Made by a program: the position numbers and the translations under genes
Part shown: positions 1 to 8,652 of the stretch, in pieces
Position numbering within the stretch: position 1 is the first letter of the stretch
Layout of the letters: each line of letters begins with the position of its first letter
IMG/VR virus record: IMGVR_UViG_3300032083_002322
Location: 1 to 22,996 of that record
DNA: 22,996 nucleotides
Direction: 5' to 3' (one strand)
From: a virus
Notes under the pieces: generated by a model
What the model was told of the DNA's origin: nothing
Seen by the model: only the letters and a program-made list of their open reading frames with translations
Database searches by the model: none

Positions 1-2
1 GG

Positions 3-374
3 TGTCCTCGCCATCACATTGTCAAACCAGGAAAAAATCCTTTCCAGATTGAAGAAAATCCTTTTACTAAAGACGCAAAAATGTCTGATGATGATTGTAA
101 GAAATGGGGAATTAGAAAATGGAAATATAAACGAGATAGATTAGGTCGAAAGATTCCAGATTATAATAATCATTATCAGCCGGAAGTAAGTGCTTCTTTT
201 GTATTGGAACATATTTACGATAACGCAAATCCTGTTTGTTTGAGATGTAAAAAATGTTTAGAAGGATTTAATGGTGCTGTAATGATAAAAAAATCAAACG
301 TTCGTGATGGCAGGACACTGAAGGATATAACAAACGAAATGTATAAACAAGCTCAGAAAGAAGGTGTTAGATGA
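3..374 (+). CDS. 5'-truncated zinc-finger-like phage protein
   Basis: The reading frame is open from base 3 of the window to the TGA at 372-374, so the gene probably begins upstream. An internal ATG at 81 would give 97 aa, but it has no Shine-Dalgarno sequence before it. The upstream in-frame codons read like protein (Cys-Pro-Arg-His-His near the left edge, then a Lys/Pro-rich stretch). The visible part is basic and carries a CLRCKKC cluster in its second half. Together with the Cys/His pair at the left edge this suggests a small metal-binding fold. The stop overlaps the start of the next gene in an ATGA arrangement, which implies translational coupling. I do not recognise the family, and no function is proposed. 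Confidence 0.6.
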   Translation, partial: CPRHHIVKPGKNPFQIEENPFTKDAKMSDDDCKKWGIRKWKYKRDRLGRKIPDYNNHYQPEVSASFVLEHIYDNANPVCLRCKKCLEGFNGAVMIKKSNVRDGRTLKDITNEMYKQAQKEGVR

Positions 375-3300
375 AAAAGTTTTTCTTATTAGCGATAATC
401 TTATTATTTTCAAATAACGCTTTCGCTCAAATATTTTCTGCTTCACATATTATAAGTGCGACAGATTGTACTGCAGAAACAACTGGAAAATCACATACTA
501 TTTGTTATGAAGTTGATAGTCAAAGATTCTTTCAATGTGTTCCTTCTGTTGGTGCTTGTGATACTCCTGGAGAATGGATTGCTGTTACATCTTTACCAGG
601 CGGTTCTGACACTCAAGTTCAGTTAAATGACAGTGGTGCTTTCGGTGCAGACGCTGAGTTTATTTATAATAAAACGACCAACCAATTGACTATTGGTGCT
701 TCAACAATAGACACTTCAACCGCTTTAGATTTAAATGCGACGGATAAAGCGTTAAGAGTAACAAGACTTTCTGATCCGACAACAGACGTAACAGTTCCAA
801 GAAACGGAATGATAGCTTATGATTCGACTGACGATATTTTTATGGGGTATTCTGGGGGAAGTTGGACTGGAATAGGAATTGTAACGCTTGTTGGTGATTG
901 TGCTAAATCAACTTGTTTTGATGGGACTGCTGCTGGTGGAACGCAATTAACAGGAGCATTGACAGAAGATACATTAGCTTTTTGGGAAGATGGGGCTTTG
1001 AATTTCTGGCTTAATACAGACACACCTGCTACGATTAAAGGAAGAAACTTATCACAAACCGCAACAGATACAATATTCGACACTCATGGGGCAGGAACAG
1101 TTCAATTAGGTTCTGCTGATGTAACGTCAATCACGATTTTAACAGACAGTACAGGTGATGGGGAATTAAATTTACCTAGAGATTCTGTTTCAGGAACAGA
1201 GATTGATAGTGCGACAATAACTGCAGATAATTTAAATACAACTGGAACGGCTGACTCAACAACATTTTTAAGAGGTGATTTTGCTTGGACAGCATTATCA
1301 ACTGTTGGTGATGTAGCAGGTCCAGCGTCTTCTACCGACAATGCAATAACACGATTTGACGGAACGACTGGGAAGTTACTTCAAAACTCTGGAACGACGC
1401 TTGATGATAATGGAAACATTAATTTACAAGCGAGTACGAATGATGAAACAAAAGGATTTATTTATAAAAATAGTATTCCGTTTATTCATACTTACGCTGG
1501 GGGTACAGGATTTGGGAACAATACTTATGTTGGGGAATCGTCTGGTAACTTAACTCAGACAGGGGCTTCGGCGGCATTAGACAGTCATAATACGGCGGTT
1601 GGACAAAATACTTTAAATGATATAACAGATGGTTATCAGAACACAATGATCGGGGCTGGTGCAGGGGAGTTATTGACAACGGGAGATAGTAATACGGCTG
1701 TTGGGTTTGACGCTCTTAAATCAATAACAGTTAATGATGACAATGTGGCTATTGGTAATCAAGCATTAGAATTTGCGACTGGTTCAGTTAATATAGCGAT
1801 TGGTAATCAAGCAGGAAAAGGTGTTTCTGGTTCTTCATCATTCTCATCAAATATGCTTATTGGTAATCAAGCTGGATTAAACTTAACAACAGGCGGTTCA
1901 AATATAATCATTGGAGCTTCTGCTGGGTCAACGCTTACGACGGGTGATACGAATATATTGATTGGTGCGGCGACAAATACGACAAGTTCAAGCTCAATTC
2001 AAGAGTTGAATATCGGTGGAGCAATTTTTGGAGATGACATAGGAACAAGTGGACCAAGAATAGGAATTAGTACTTTCCCAGATACATCAACTGTTCTTGA
2101 TGTATATGCTACTGATATGGCTTTGAGGGTTACAAGAGTGGCTGACCCATCTGCTAATATCACAGTTCCTCGAAATGGAATGATCGCATACGACTCGACT
2201 GATGACGAATTACAAGCGTATATTGGTGGGTCATGGGTTGATATTGGTGGAGCAGGTGGTGGTGGAGATGTTACTGGACCTGCTTCTTCAACTGACAATG
2301 CGGTAGCACGATTCGATTCAACAACGGGTAAGATAATTCAAAATAGTGCCGTAACCATAGATGATCAAGGGCATATGATGGTTTCAGGGTCATTGAATGT
2401 TGATGGGACATTGACAGTCGGGACGTTATCAACGGATGTACCTAATAGCCGATTTAGAATTGGCGTTCAAGATACAGATAAAAAAGGTTTAGTTGTTCAG
2501 ATGCCTGCTGGCACGACTGAAACAGCTTTTGAAATTCAGAATGAATCTGGAGTTCCTAATGCTAAATTTAACACAACAGGTAATGGCGCATTAGTTTTAA
2601 ATTATTCAGGGACAATGGCTTCAGCGACTTACCCAGGGTATGTTTTATCTGTTCAAAACATCGGTGATGGCGGTGAAGGTTCTTGGATTGAAATACTTAA
2701 TCAAGGCGGACCTGGTAAAGGTGCTTTTTTTGGTATGTATGGCGACCAATTTCAATTATTTAATTGGCAGGGTGGTGATATAGAATTTTGGACATTTCCA
2801 ACCGCAGAAGATGGTCGTGTTAGATTTACAATTACAGATGCAGGAAATTTTGGTTTTAGTGGGGCAGGTGGGTTTGGATGGGCATATGGATGGGGCGGTG
2901 GAGTTGGAGTTTTAGGTATCGCAAACGCTGCAACACCTCCGACAACATCAGCAACGACTGCGGCTCTTTTATATGCCAAATCAGGATTATTATATTACAT
3001 GGCTCCGTCAAATCAGGAAAGACAGATAGCGTCTTTAGCTGCGACGGAAACTTTTACCAATAAGACTTTAACTACCCCAATAATTACAGGTAAAGTTGAT
3101 CGGAATGATGTTGCAGTCAACGACAACGATTGTACTGGAGAACAAGGTCTTTACTGGTACGATACGACCGATTCAAGGTTTGAGTTTTGTAACGCTAACA
3201 GTGGCGCTCCATCTTTAGTAGGTGGTGATGTGTTAGGACCATCATCTGCCGTAGACAACGCCATAGCTGTTTATAACGGAACAACAGGAAAGATTATTAA

Positions 3301-4549
3301 AGGCGGGACACAAACAACGGTCAGTTCAAATGGAGTTATTGATTTAGTAGCCAACGTGGCAGGAGAACAAAAGGGCTTTATCAGTAAAGGAGCAACAAGA
3401 TTTTTACATACTTACTTTGGCGGAACATCAACAGGAAGTAATATTTTCTTAGGTAAAAATGCAGGTAACTTTACCATGTCAGGAGCAACTGATACTGGTT
3501 CATATATGATTGGTATTGGAGAAAGTGCGTTAGCTTCAGTTACAACAGGATATTATAATACTTGTATTGGGTATCAATCTTGTACAGCAGCGACGACCAG
3601 TAAATTTAATACTGCTATTGGTCCTTATGTGTTAAGCGTAATGGCAGCAAGTACAGATAATAATACTTCTATTGGTTATGAATCGGGAAAGAATATAGCA
3701 GGAGATGATAACGTAACGATAGGATATCAAACAGGAAAAGGAGCAACTAATCCAGGATCAAGCAATACTCAAAACGTATTTATTGGATCAAAAACAGCTT
3801 CTTCTATAACAACAGGCGTAACGCAAAACACAGTTGTCGGTTATTTAGCTGCAACCGCTTTAACAACTGGAGATAATAATACTTTTATAGGAATGGGTTC
3901 TGGTTACACAACAACCACTGGAAGCGATAACATTGTAATTGGAGTTAGTAAAGCAACAACATCAGCAGGTGCTTCTAATCAAATAAATATAGGTGGTTTA
4001 TTATATGGAAGTACATCAGGAGTTAATGGCGTGGGTATTAGTGTTGTGCCAACAAGTATAACAGCTAGACTTCATATTGCTGCAGGTACAGCTACGGCAA
4101 GTACAGCTCCTTTAAAGTTTAATACAGGACCTTTATTAACTACACCAGAAGCAGGAGCGATTGAGTTTTTAACAGATAATATTTACATGACCACAACAAC
4201 TAATACCGCTCGAAAAAGAGTTCTTACAGGAGCAGTTATCACTTTAACTGATGGGGCAACTCCTGCTTTAAATGCTATTCAAGGAAACGTATTTGAATTG
4301 ACAGCTTTGGGAGATAGAACAATAGCAGTACCATCAAATCCGACCGCAGGACAAAGAATAACGATAAGACATATTGCAAGTGGAGCGGATAGAACGCTTG
4401 CATTGAATACTGGTACAGGAGGTTTCAGATTTGGAACAACGATAACAGGATTAACATTGACGACATCAGGCACAACAGATTATATTGATTGTATTTATAA
4501 TTCAACTGCTAACAAATGGGATGTAGTTTCCTACGTGAAAGGATATTAA
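371..4549 (+). CDS. Large signal-peptide-bearing tail-fibre-like repeat protein (1392 aa)
   Basis: The protein starts with a clear Sec signal peptide (residues 1-19, cleavage after AFA), followed by a four-cysteine segment (C33, C45, C56, C63). The rest is a mosaic of modules known from phage tail fibres. Two copies of a module containing VPRNGMIAYDSTDD lie at about residues 115-168 and 571-625. Three copies of a GDV.GPSS/GPASS..DNA module lie at about 313, 632 and 952. Two long Gly/Thr/Asn arrays of the NTAIG..A...TTG..N type lie at about 406-545 and 1044-1198. The C-terminal ~105 residues (about 1285-1392) match a C-terminal domain common in phage tail proteins (GDRTIAVPSNPTAGQ, then KWDVVSYVKGY). 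Receptor-binding or adhesin-like surface protein is the best guess. The signal peptide is odd for a virion protein, because phage virions assemble in the cytoplasm. The gene ends in TAATG with the next start. Confidence 0.8.
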   Translation: MKKFFLLAIILLFSNNAFAQIFSASHIISATDCTAETTGKSHTICYEVDSQRFFQCVPSVGACDTPGEWIAVTSLPGGSDTQVQLNDSGAFGADAEFIYNKTTNQLTIGASTIDTSTALDLNATDKALRVTRLSDPTTDVTVPRNGMIAYDSTDDIFMGYSGGSWTGIGIVTLVGDCAKSTCFDGTAAGGTQLTGALTEDTLAFWEDGALNFWLNTDTPATIKGRNLSQTATDTIFDTHGAGTVQLGSADVTSITILTDSTGDGELNLPRDSVSGTEIDSATITADNLNTTGTADSTTFLRGDFAWTALSTVGDVAGPASSTDNAITRFDGTTGKLLQNSGTTLDDNGNINLQASTNDETKGFIYKNSIPFIHTYAGGTGFGNNTYVGESSGNLTQTGASAALDSHNTAVGQNTLNDITDGYQNTMIGAGAGELLTTGDSNTAVGFDALKSITVNDDNVAIGNQALEFATGSVNIAIGNQAGKGVSGSSSFSSNMLIGNQAGLNLTTGGSNIIIGASAGSTLTTGDTNILIGAATNTTSSSSIQELNIGGAIFGDDIGTSGPRIGISTFPDTSTVLDVYATDMALRVTRVADPSANITVPRNGMIAYDSTDDELQAYIGGSWVDIGGAGGGGDVTGPASSTDNAVARFDSTTGKIIQNSAVTIDDQGHMMVSGSLNVDGTLTVGTLSTDVPNSRFRIGVQDTDKKGLVVQMPAGTTETAFEIQNESGVPNAKFNTTGNGALVLNYSGTMASATYPGYVLSVQNIGDGGEGSWIEILNQGGPGKGAFFGMYGDQFQLFNWQGGDIEFWTFPTAEDGRVRFTITDAGNFGFSGAGGFGWAYGWGGGVGVLGIANAATPPTTSATTAALLYAKSGLLYYMAPSNQERQIASLAATETFTNKTLTTPIITGKVDRNDVAVNDNDCTGEQGLYWYDTTDSRFEFCNANSGAPSLVGGDVLGPSSAVDNAIAVYNGTTGKIIKGGTQTTVSSNGVIDLVANVAGEQKGFISKGATRFLHTYFGGTSTGSNIFLGKNAGNFTMSGATDTGSYMIGIGESALASVTTGYYNTCIGYQSCTAATTSKFNTAIGPYVLSVMAASTDNNTSIGYESGKNIAGDDNVTIGYQTGKGATNPGSSNTQNVFIGSKTASSITTGVTQNTVVGYLAATALTTGDNNTFIGMGSGYTTTTGSDNIVIGVSKATTSAGASNQINIGGLLYGSTSGVNGVGISVVPTSITARLHIAAGTATASTAPLKFNTGPLLTTPEAGAIEFLTDNIYMTTTTNTARKRVLTGAVITLTDGATPALNAIQGNVFELTALGDRTIAVPSNPTAGQRITIRHIASGADRTLALNTGTGGFRFGTTITGLTLTTSGTTDYIDCIYNSTANKWDVVSYVKGY

Positions 4550-4830
4550 TGAAAAAAGCAATTCTATCAATTATGTTCTTAGTATTAGTAACAAGTTCGT
4601 GTTATGCCACAAGGGAGTACGTTGTAACGAAAGAAAACGATAATCAGTTAAGAATCACAGAAACAGTATCGTCTGCGACTGTTATGAGAATATCTGAATT
4701 GCGACGTGAAATAGCTGAGTTAAATAAAAGAAAAGATGATCTTAATGCTCAAGTTGCTGAGATAGACACACAGATAACAGAATTATTAAGTAAAATACAA
4801 GACGCAAAGAGATTGGGAGTCATTGAGTAA
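4549..4830 (+). CDS. Small exported coiled-coil protein (93 aa)
   Basis: I place the start at ATG 4549, which shares its A with the stop of the upstream gene and has GAAAGGA just before it; an in-frame ATG at 4516 lies inside the fibre gene. Residues 1-21 form a Lys-Lys plus hydrophobic signal sequence. A Cys at the end of that stretch (LVTSSCYA) could be a weak lipobox, or cleavage could fall after CYA. Residues about 50-90 form a highly charged heptad-like coiled coil with Glu, Lys and Ile/Leu spacing. It could be an accessory or chaperone for the fibre-like protein or a periplasmic lysis factor; the sequence does not decide. It is directly followed by the next ATG. Confidence 0.7.
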   Translation: MKKAILSIMFLVLVTSSCYATREYVVTKENDNQLRITETVSSATVMRISELRREIAELNKRKDDLNAQVAEIDTQITELLSKIQDAKRLGVIE

Positions 4831-5217
4831 ATGAACCCAACTCCACAAGTTGACAGACGAAAAGCAAGGTACTCAGACGTTCTTTTAAAAGCGTGTGTGT
4901 TTATGCTATCAATAATCGTGGGTGGTTTATCGTGGGGGTTACAGCAGATATACATTACTTTAAAAGTACACGATAAAGATATTACAGAGCTTCGGATTGA
5001 GTTGAAAAACGGAACAAGCAAGATTGATTCGATAGTAACAGATATTAGTGATCGGTACAGGTACATGAGTATTATTGAAAATAGGGTATCAGTCAATGAA
5101 ACAAAGATTATCACTATGCAGGACACAATCGTTAATGGGTTTGATTCAATAAACAGAAAGCTAGATCGGATCATTGAAACAGGCATATTAAACGAGAATA
5201 AACGTGGTCGACCATAA
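4831..5217 (+). CDS. N-terminally anchored membrane protein with coiled coil (128 aa)
   Basis: The protein has a short basic N-terminus (DRRKARYS), one transmembrane helix at about residues 18-42, and a long amphipathic tail of about 80 residues with a heptad-like pattern. This N-in anchor with an extended coil is common among small phage membrane proteins placed near lysis genes (XhlA-like or inner-membrane spanin-like layouts), but no diagnostic motif is present. It starts immediately after the previous stop, and its 3' end overlaps the GTG start of the next gene by 14 bases. Function is unknown. Confidence 0.65.
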   Translation: MNPTPQVDRRKARYSDVLLKACVFMLSIIVGGLSWGLQQIYITLKVHDKDITELRIELKNGTSKIDSIVTDISDRYRYMSIIENRVSVNETKIITMQDTIVNGFDSINRKLDRIIETGILNENKRGRP

Positions 5218-5464
5218 AGGTCTTTTACAGATCAAGGTTCAAAGAAACGAGTTATTAGATATGTTAGAACAGCAAACGATACAACAGCCAAGTATTAAAG
5301 AAAAGATTGAATACAATATTCAAACGATCTGTATAGCGTGGTCATTAGCGACAGCTTTTATTATAGTTCTTATTTTAGTGATCAAGTTTAGGGAGGGTAT
5401 ACTTCGGTTCTTGTTATACCCTAAAGAAACGATAATTAAATTATTATTAAAGGAGAAAGAATGA
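5204..5464 (+). CDS. Single-pass membrane protein (86 aa)
   Basis: The start is a GTG at 5204 inside the end of the upstream gene; an in-frame ATG at 5261 is an alternative that would remove 19 residues. Residues about 40-63 form one strongly hydrophobic helix ending in a basic Lys-Phe-Arg segment, with a short Leu/Lys-rich tail. Its stop overlaps the next start as ATGA, and the last codons (AAAGGAGAAAGA) double as that gene's ribosome binding site. A holin-like or accessory membrane role is possible but cannot be shown from sequence. Confidence 0.6.
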   Translation: MVDHKGLLQIKVQRNELLDMLEQQTIQQPSIKEKIEYNIQTICIAWSLATAFIIVLILVIKFREGILRFLLYPKETIIKLLLKEKE

Positions 5465-5751
5465 AAAAGTTATTATTAGTTTTAGTAATGGCATTTGTAG
5501 CAAGTAACGCTTATGCAGGTCATGCGTTTGATATTAACAACAATTTCTATTCAAGCAATCATTATGATCAAACTAAGAATGAATTTGGTACAAAGTTAGA
5601 CGCACCTTATTTAGTCGAAGTTTATAAAAATTGGTTTATTGGTGTAGAAGGTGGGAAAGATTTATATAGTACAAGCATGAGTGAAGGGTGGAACAGTTAT
5701 TTGAAAGTAACTTATACAGGAACAGTTTACAGTTTTCGTAAGGATAAATAA
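5461..5751 (+). CDS. Small secreted protein with signal peptide (96 aa)
   Basis: A clean signal peptide covers residues 1-19 (MKKLLLVL... with AYA before the predicted cleavage site). The mature part of about 77 residues is rich in Tyr, Asn and Trp and alternates polar and aromatic residues, as in small beta folds. It has a strong AAAGGAGAAAGA ribosome site and overlaps the next gene by one base. It is the third exported product in this cluster after the genes at 371 and 4549. I do not recognise the family; a periplasmic or outer-membrane-associated role is an inference from the signal peptide. Confidence 0.65.
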   Translation: MKKLLLVLVMAFVASNAYAGHAFDINNNFYSSNHYDQTKNEFGTKLDAPYLVEVYKNWFIGVEGGKDLYSTSMSEGWNSYLKVTYTGTVYSFRKDK

Positions 5752-6227
5752 TGGCTAACCAATATGTTCTTAAAGATAGGACAACAGGCGACAATTACGC
5801 TTTAAAGATAAATGACGCTCAATTCTATTGGGAATATACTGCTTTACCTGATAGTCCTGAACCTATTGTTGAAGATACAAGTTTAACAGGAATATATTGG
5901 CAATTATTTGTTGACGATAAGCAATTTGGTTGGGAAGAAACATTAACACCAGGAAACGCCGGAATATATTTATATGACATAACCGGTGGTGTTTACTGGA
6001 AGTTACAAGTTACAGATAAAGAGTTTAATTATATACAAACAAGTTTGCCTCAAAGGTATTTAATTGCAGTGCCAAGAGGCAGGAGTTATATAGCATTTCC
6101 GACATTCTATAATAGGTTATCTGTTTTGAATTATCAAAGAGCCGAAACATTATTAAGTAAAGAATCGAATAATGTTGTTTCACATTCGACTTCAAATATA
6201 TCAACCAAATCGAGGTTATTATCATGA
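5751..6227 (+). CDS. Triple-repeat beta-rich phage protein (158 aa)
   Basis: The first ~100 residues contain three imperfect copies of a 24-30-residue unit. Each ends in an aromatic-rich strand pair: YALKINDAQFYWEY, then YWQLFVDDKQFGWEE, then YWKLQVTDKEFNYIQ. The D-(A/K)-(Q/E)-F pattern aligns in all three. The last ~55 residues are Ser/Asn-rich and probably flexible. The gene lies just before the head-tail connector gene and overlaps it by four bases. A small structural or decoration protein fits the position, but this is inference; I do not recognise the family. Confidence 0.6.
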   Translation: MANQYVLKDRTTGDNYALKINDAQFYWEYTALPDSPEPIVEDTSLTGIYWQLFVDDKQFGWEETLTPGNAGIYLYDITGGVYWKLQVTDKEFNYIQTSLPQRYLIAVPRGRSYIAFPTFYNRLSVLNYQRAETLLSKESNNVVSHSTSNISTKSRLLS

Positions 6228-7123
6228 AACAAGAATTTCTAAAAGATAAAGCCGGTGTTATACGAATATCAACGTTTATAAATAATGTTCAACAAGTTCC
6301 AACATCAGGTTTTATTGTCTTAAAGAATCCTAGTGGAACAGAAATTCAAGCGTCAGCAGCGGTAACAATAGACGCTTTAGGTGAAATGACCTATGATTTA
6401 ACGACAACACATACAGCAACTCTTGGATTAAACTTCATAGCAGAATGGACATATTCAATAGCCGGACAAACTTATTATGAATCGCAGTTGTTTGATATTG
6501 TTCGGTCAAGGTTATCAATTCCAATTACAGACGACGACTTATATAATGAGCTTGAAAGTTTAAGAACAACTAATATTCAGCAACAAGGTACAGCAACATC
6601 AGCAACAGCGTCAACGTTAATTGATACATCAGAATTGAAACAACCAGACGATTATTGGAATGGTGGTACAATTGAAATATTATCAGGAACAGGAGTTAAT
6701 CAGATTAGAGATATAACTGATTTTGTTCAAGCTGATTCTGAAATAACAGTATCTCCTGATTGGGTAACAACGCCAGATACAACTAGTGTCTATCGTGTTG
6801 TTAAATCATATTCAAGAGCAATTGAGCAATCATTCGTTAAATTATGTACTATGATTTATAACAAAGGTAAACGTCATGCTTTAATTCTTGAAAGTTCTCA
6901 ATTAAAAGTCCCAATGATTTATTTAACGATTCACTTCATAGCTTTAGATTTAATGGATGACGACAATGATAAATGGACAAGAGTTGCAGATAGATATTGG
7001 AGTTTATTCAGCAATTCATTTGATACATTAAAACTCGAATATGACGAAGATGAAAGCGGAACAATATCAGGAGTTGAAGAAGAACAAGCAAGTATCAGTT
7101 CAATAAGGATATTTAGATCATGA
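6224..7123 (+). CDS. Head-tail connector-like protein with N-terminal beta-sandwich (299 aa)
   Basis: Residues about 1-95 look like an Ig/beta-sandwich domain with alternating strands and a SQLFDIVRSRL exit, as seen at the N-terminus of several phage neck proteins. Residues about 100-195 hold a second beta domain (YWNGGTIEILSGTG, then EITVSPDWVTTPDTTSVYRV). The C-terminal ~100 residues are helical and acidic. This modular layout, placed before the tail-completion and tube genes, fits a head-tail adaptor or connector. A GAGG ribosome site lies about 8 nt before the ATG. The order is slightly unusual because a glycosyltransferase separates it from the remaining neck genes. The exact family is not certain. 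Confidence 0.6.
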   Translation: MKQEFLKDKAGVIRISTFINNVQQVPTSGFIVLKNPSGTEIQASAAVTIDALGEMTYDLTTTHTATLGLNFIAEWTYSIAGQTYYESQLFDIVRSRLSIPITDDDLYNELESLRTTNIQQQGTATSATASTLIDTSELKQPDDYWNGGTIEILSGTGVNQIRDITDFVQADSEITVSPDWVTTPDTTSVYRVVKSYSRAIEQSFVKLCTMIYNKGKRHALILESSQLKVPMIYLTIHFIALDLMDDDNDKWTRVADRYWSLFSNSFDTLKLEYDEDESGTISGVEEEQASISSIRIFRS

Positions 7124-7857
7124 AAGTTTCGGTTAATATTTTATGTTGGAACAATCTTGACGTTCTTGAAATGTCATTACCAATGCTTCTTGAGGAATTG
7201 AAATATATTGATCATGAAATTATCTTTGTGGATAACGGTTCAACAGACGGAAGTAAAGAGTTTATGTTAAAGTGGAAAGAAAAACACCCATGGCTTCTTA
7301 CTAACTTAATGTTTAATAGTGAAAACATGGGAATATCAAAGGGTAAAAATCAAGGAATTGATCATAGTCGAGGTGAATATATCTTTATGATGGACGGTGA
7401 CGTTTGTCCTGTTCCGCATAGCATATTAAAGTTGATTAAGTTTCTTGACGAAAACAAAGACAAACACGCTATTGGAATGTACCCAAATAAATGGACAGAT
7501 CAAGACGGAAAGAGCGGAGCAACGTATTTTGAAACTAGATGTGAACAATTATTTGAACCGGTTGTTCATAAATGTGCTTGTTTATTTTATGGTATGTATA
7601 GACGTTCTATATTTAAAGACGGATTAAGATTATGCGAAGATGGTGCTTTTGGAGAAGAAGGATACGGTTGGGAAGATCACGACTTTTTTAAACGTATGCA
7701 GAAAGAAGGAGTAATTCAATATGTCGCACATATTAATCATCCGAAGGGGCGATATTATCATAAAATTAACTCATCAATCCGATCTATGGGAGATAAGGTA
7801 TTTCGTAAATCTTTGTCTGATCGTTCCAAACAATTCAAGGAGATTTGGGGTGCTTGA
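7120..7857 (+). CDS. Family 2 (GT-A) glycosyltransferase
   Basis: The protein (245 aa) has the hallmarks of a GT-A fold family 2 glycosyltransferase. The N-terminal strand is VSVNILCWNN, followed by VDNGSTDGS at 37-45 (nucleotide binding), NMGISKGKNQGI at about 69-80, and a DGD metal-binding (DxD) motif at 92-94. The acceptor-side GEEGYGWEDHDF at 178-189 contains the catalytic-type ED (185-186), and histidines H207 and H214 lie near the C-terminus. The enzyme would transfer a sugar from a nucleotide-sugar donor. It overlaps the connector gene by 4 bases and the next gene by 8, so it is embedded in the morphogenesis operon. Virion-protein glycosylation or host-surface modification are both possible; the acceptor is unknown. 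Confidence 0.88.
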   Translation: MKVSVNILCWNNLDVLEMSLPMLLEELKYIDHEIIFVDNGSTDGSKEFMLKWKEKHPWLLTNLMFNSENMGISKGKNQGIDHSRGEYIFMMDGDVCPVPHSILKLIKFLDENKDKHAIGMYPNKWTDQDGKSGATYFETRCEQLFEPVVHKCACLFYGMYRRSIFKDGLRLCEDGAFGEEGYGWEDHDFFKRMQKEGVIQYVAHINHPKGRYYHKINSSIRSMGDKVFRKSLSDRSKQFKEIWGA

Positions 7858-8137
7858 TCAAGTTATTGTTAAACATTTAGACGCTATGGATATATTAGAG
7901 GAATCTATTGAGAACGATTTTGACGAAATATTACGTGATATTGATATTGATTTAATAATTGATAACCCACAAGAAGTATTACAAATGGCGGCAGAAGATA
8001 TGGAAAACTTATTAATTGAAAAGTATTATACAATCGCAGCTGAGAATGGAATTAAGTTTGCTAAAAGTATAATAGATGATGGAGATGTTAAGATTCAGAA
8101 GTCAGATGACCCGAATTTAAATGAAGGTAAGATATGA
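7850..8137 (+). CDS. Small acidic neck-module protein (95 aa)
   Basis: I choose the GTG at 7850 as start because AAGGAG at 7837-7842 sits 7 nt before it; a longer frame from 7721 would lie deep inside the glycosyltransferase gene. The protein is helical and very acidic (many Asp/Glu, e.g. DFDEILRDIDIDLIIDNP), with a charged C-terminus. It overlaps the glycosyltransferase by 8 bases and the next gene by 4, so it is part of the operon. Its position between connector and tail-completion genes suggests a structural or assembly role. The family is not recognised. Confidence 0.65.
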   Translation: MLDQVIVKHLDAMDILEESIENDFDEILRDIDIDLIIDNPQEVLQMAAEDMENLLIEKYYTIAAENGIKFAKSIIDDGDVKIQKSDDPNLNEGKI

Positions 8138-8652
8138 GCATTAATGTCAAAGTTAAAATGAATTTAAAGTTTCCAAAGATTAATCTTCAAGAGCATTTAT
8201 TGATAATTATGGATAGAGTTATTAAAGGAGATATTGTCGCAAGGATAAGGACAGGTATTAATATAAGTGATGGTCCACACAAACAAACATCAGACGCTTG
8301 GAGAAAGGAAAAATTATTAAGAGGATTACGAGCTGATGTTCCTTTAATCGCTTCTGGACAATTACAAAGTTCTTTCAAAATTGAAAAAGTCGGGAAAACC
8401 GGTGTTGTTATGTTTCCTTCAGGTATACGAGTTCCGTATCAATCAAGAGCATTATTAAGTGGCAAACGAAGAAAAAGAGCAACAAAAATTCCTGCACCTT
8501 TAGATAATAATACATTGGCTGATATATTACAAAATCAAGGATTAAAAGATGGGACAACATATGAGTTTTTTGGAATATCTGATCGTGCTGAACAAAATGC
8601 TATGAGTTTGATGAATAAATTAATTAGACGAGATATTGAAAATGCCAAGTGA
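8134..8652 (+). CDS. Tail-completion / neck protein (HK97 gp10- or Mu gpG-like)
   Basis: The protein has 172 aa. After a helical, basic N-terminus, it carries a DAWRKEKLLRGLRADVPLIASGQLQSSF segment around residues 46-75, the Ser-Gly-x-Leu-x-x-Ser turn typical of HK97 gp10-like and virion morphogenesis proteins. A positively charged loop (SGKRRKRATKIPAP) and a helical C-terminus follow. Such proteins sit at the head-tail interface and are usually encoded just before the tail terminator and tube genes, as here. It starts in an ATGA overlap with the preceding gene. Assignment rests on pattern and position. Confidence 0.6.
   Translation: MSINVKVKMNLKFPKINLQEHLLIIMDRVIKGDIVARIRTGINISDGPHKQTSDAWRKEKLLRGLRADVPLIASGQLQSSFKIEKVGKTGVVMFPSGIRVPYQSRALLSGKRRKRATKIPAPLDNNTLADILQNQGLKDGTTYEFFGISDRAEQNAMSLMNKLIRRDIENAK

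Noticed and set aside
817-1341. Two long ORFs on the minus strand within the fibre gene
   Set aside because: They are shadows of the long plus-strand coding frame: low-complexity Val/Ser/Pro translation and no ribosome site.
4516-4548. Upstream start (4516) for the 93-aa coiled-coil protein
   Set aside because: It would lie inside the fibre gene and precede the signal peptide; ATG 4549 is better placed and has a ribosome site.
7721-7849. Upstream extension of the small acidic protein
   Set aside because: The region is the glycosyltransferase gene in another frame; AAGGAG 7 nt before GTG 7850 defines the start.
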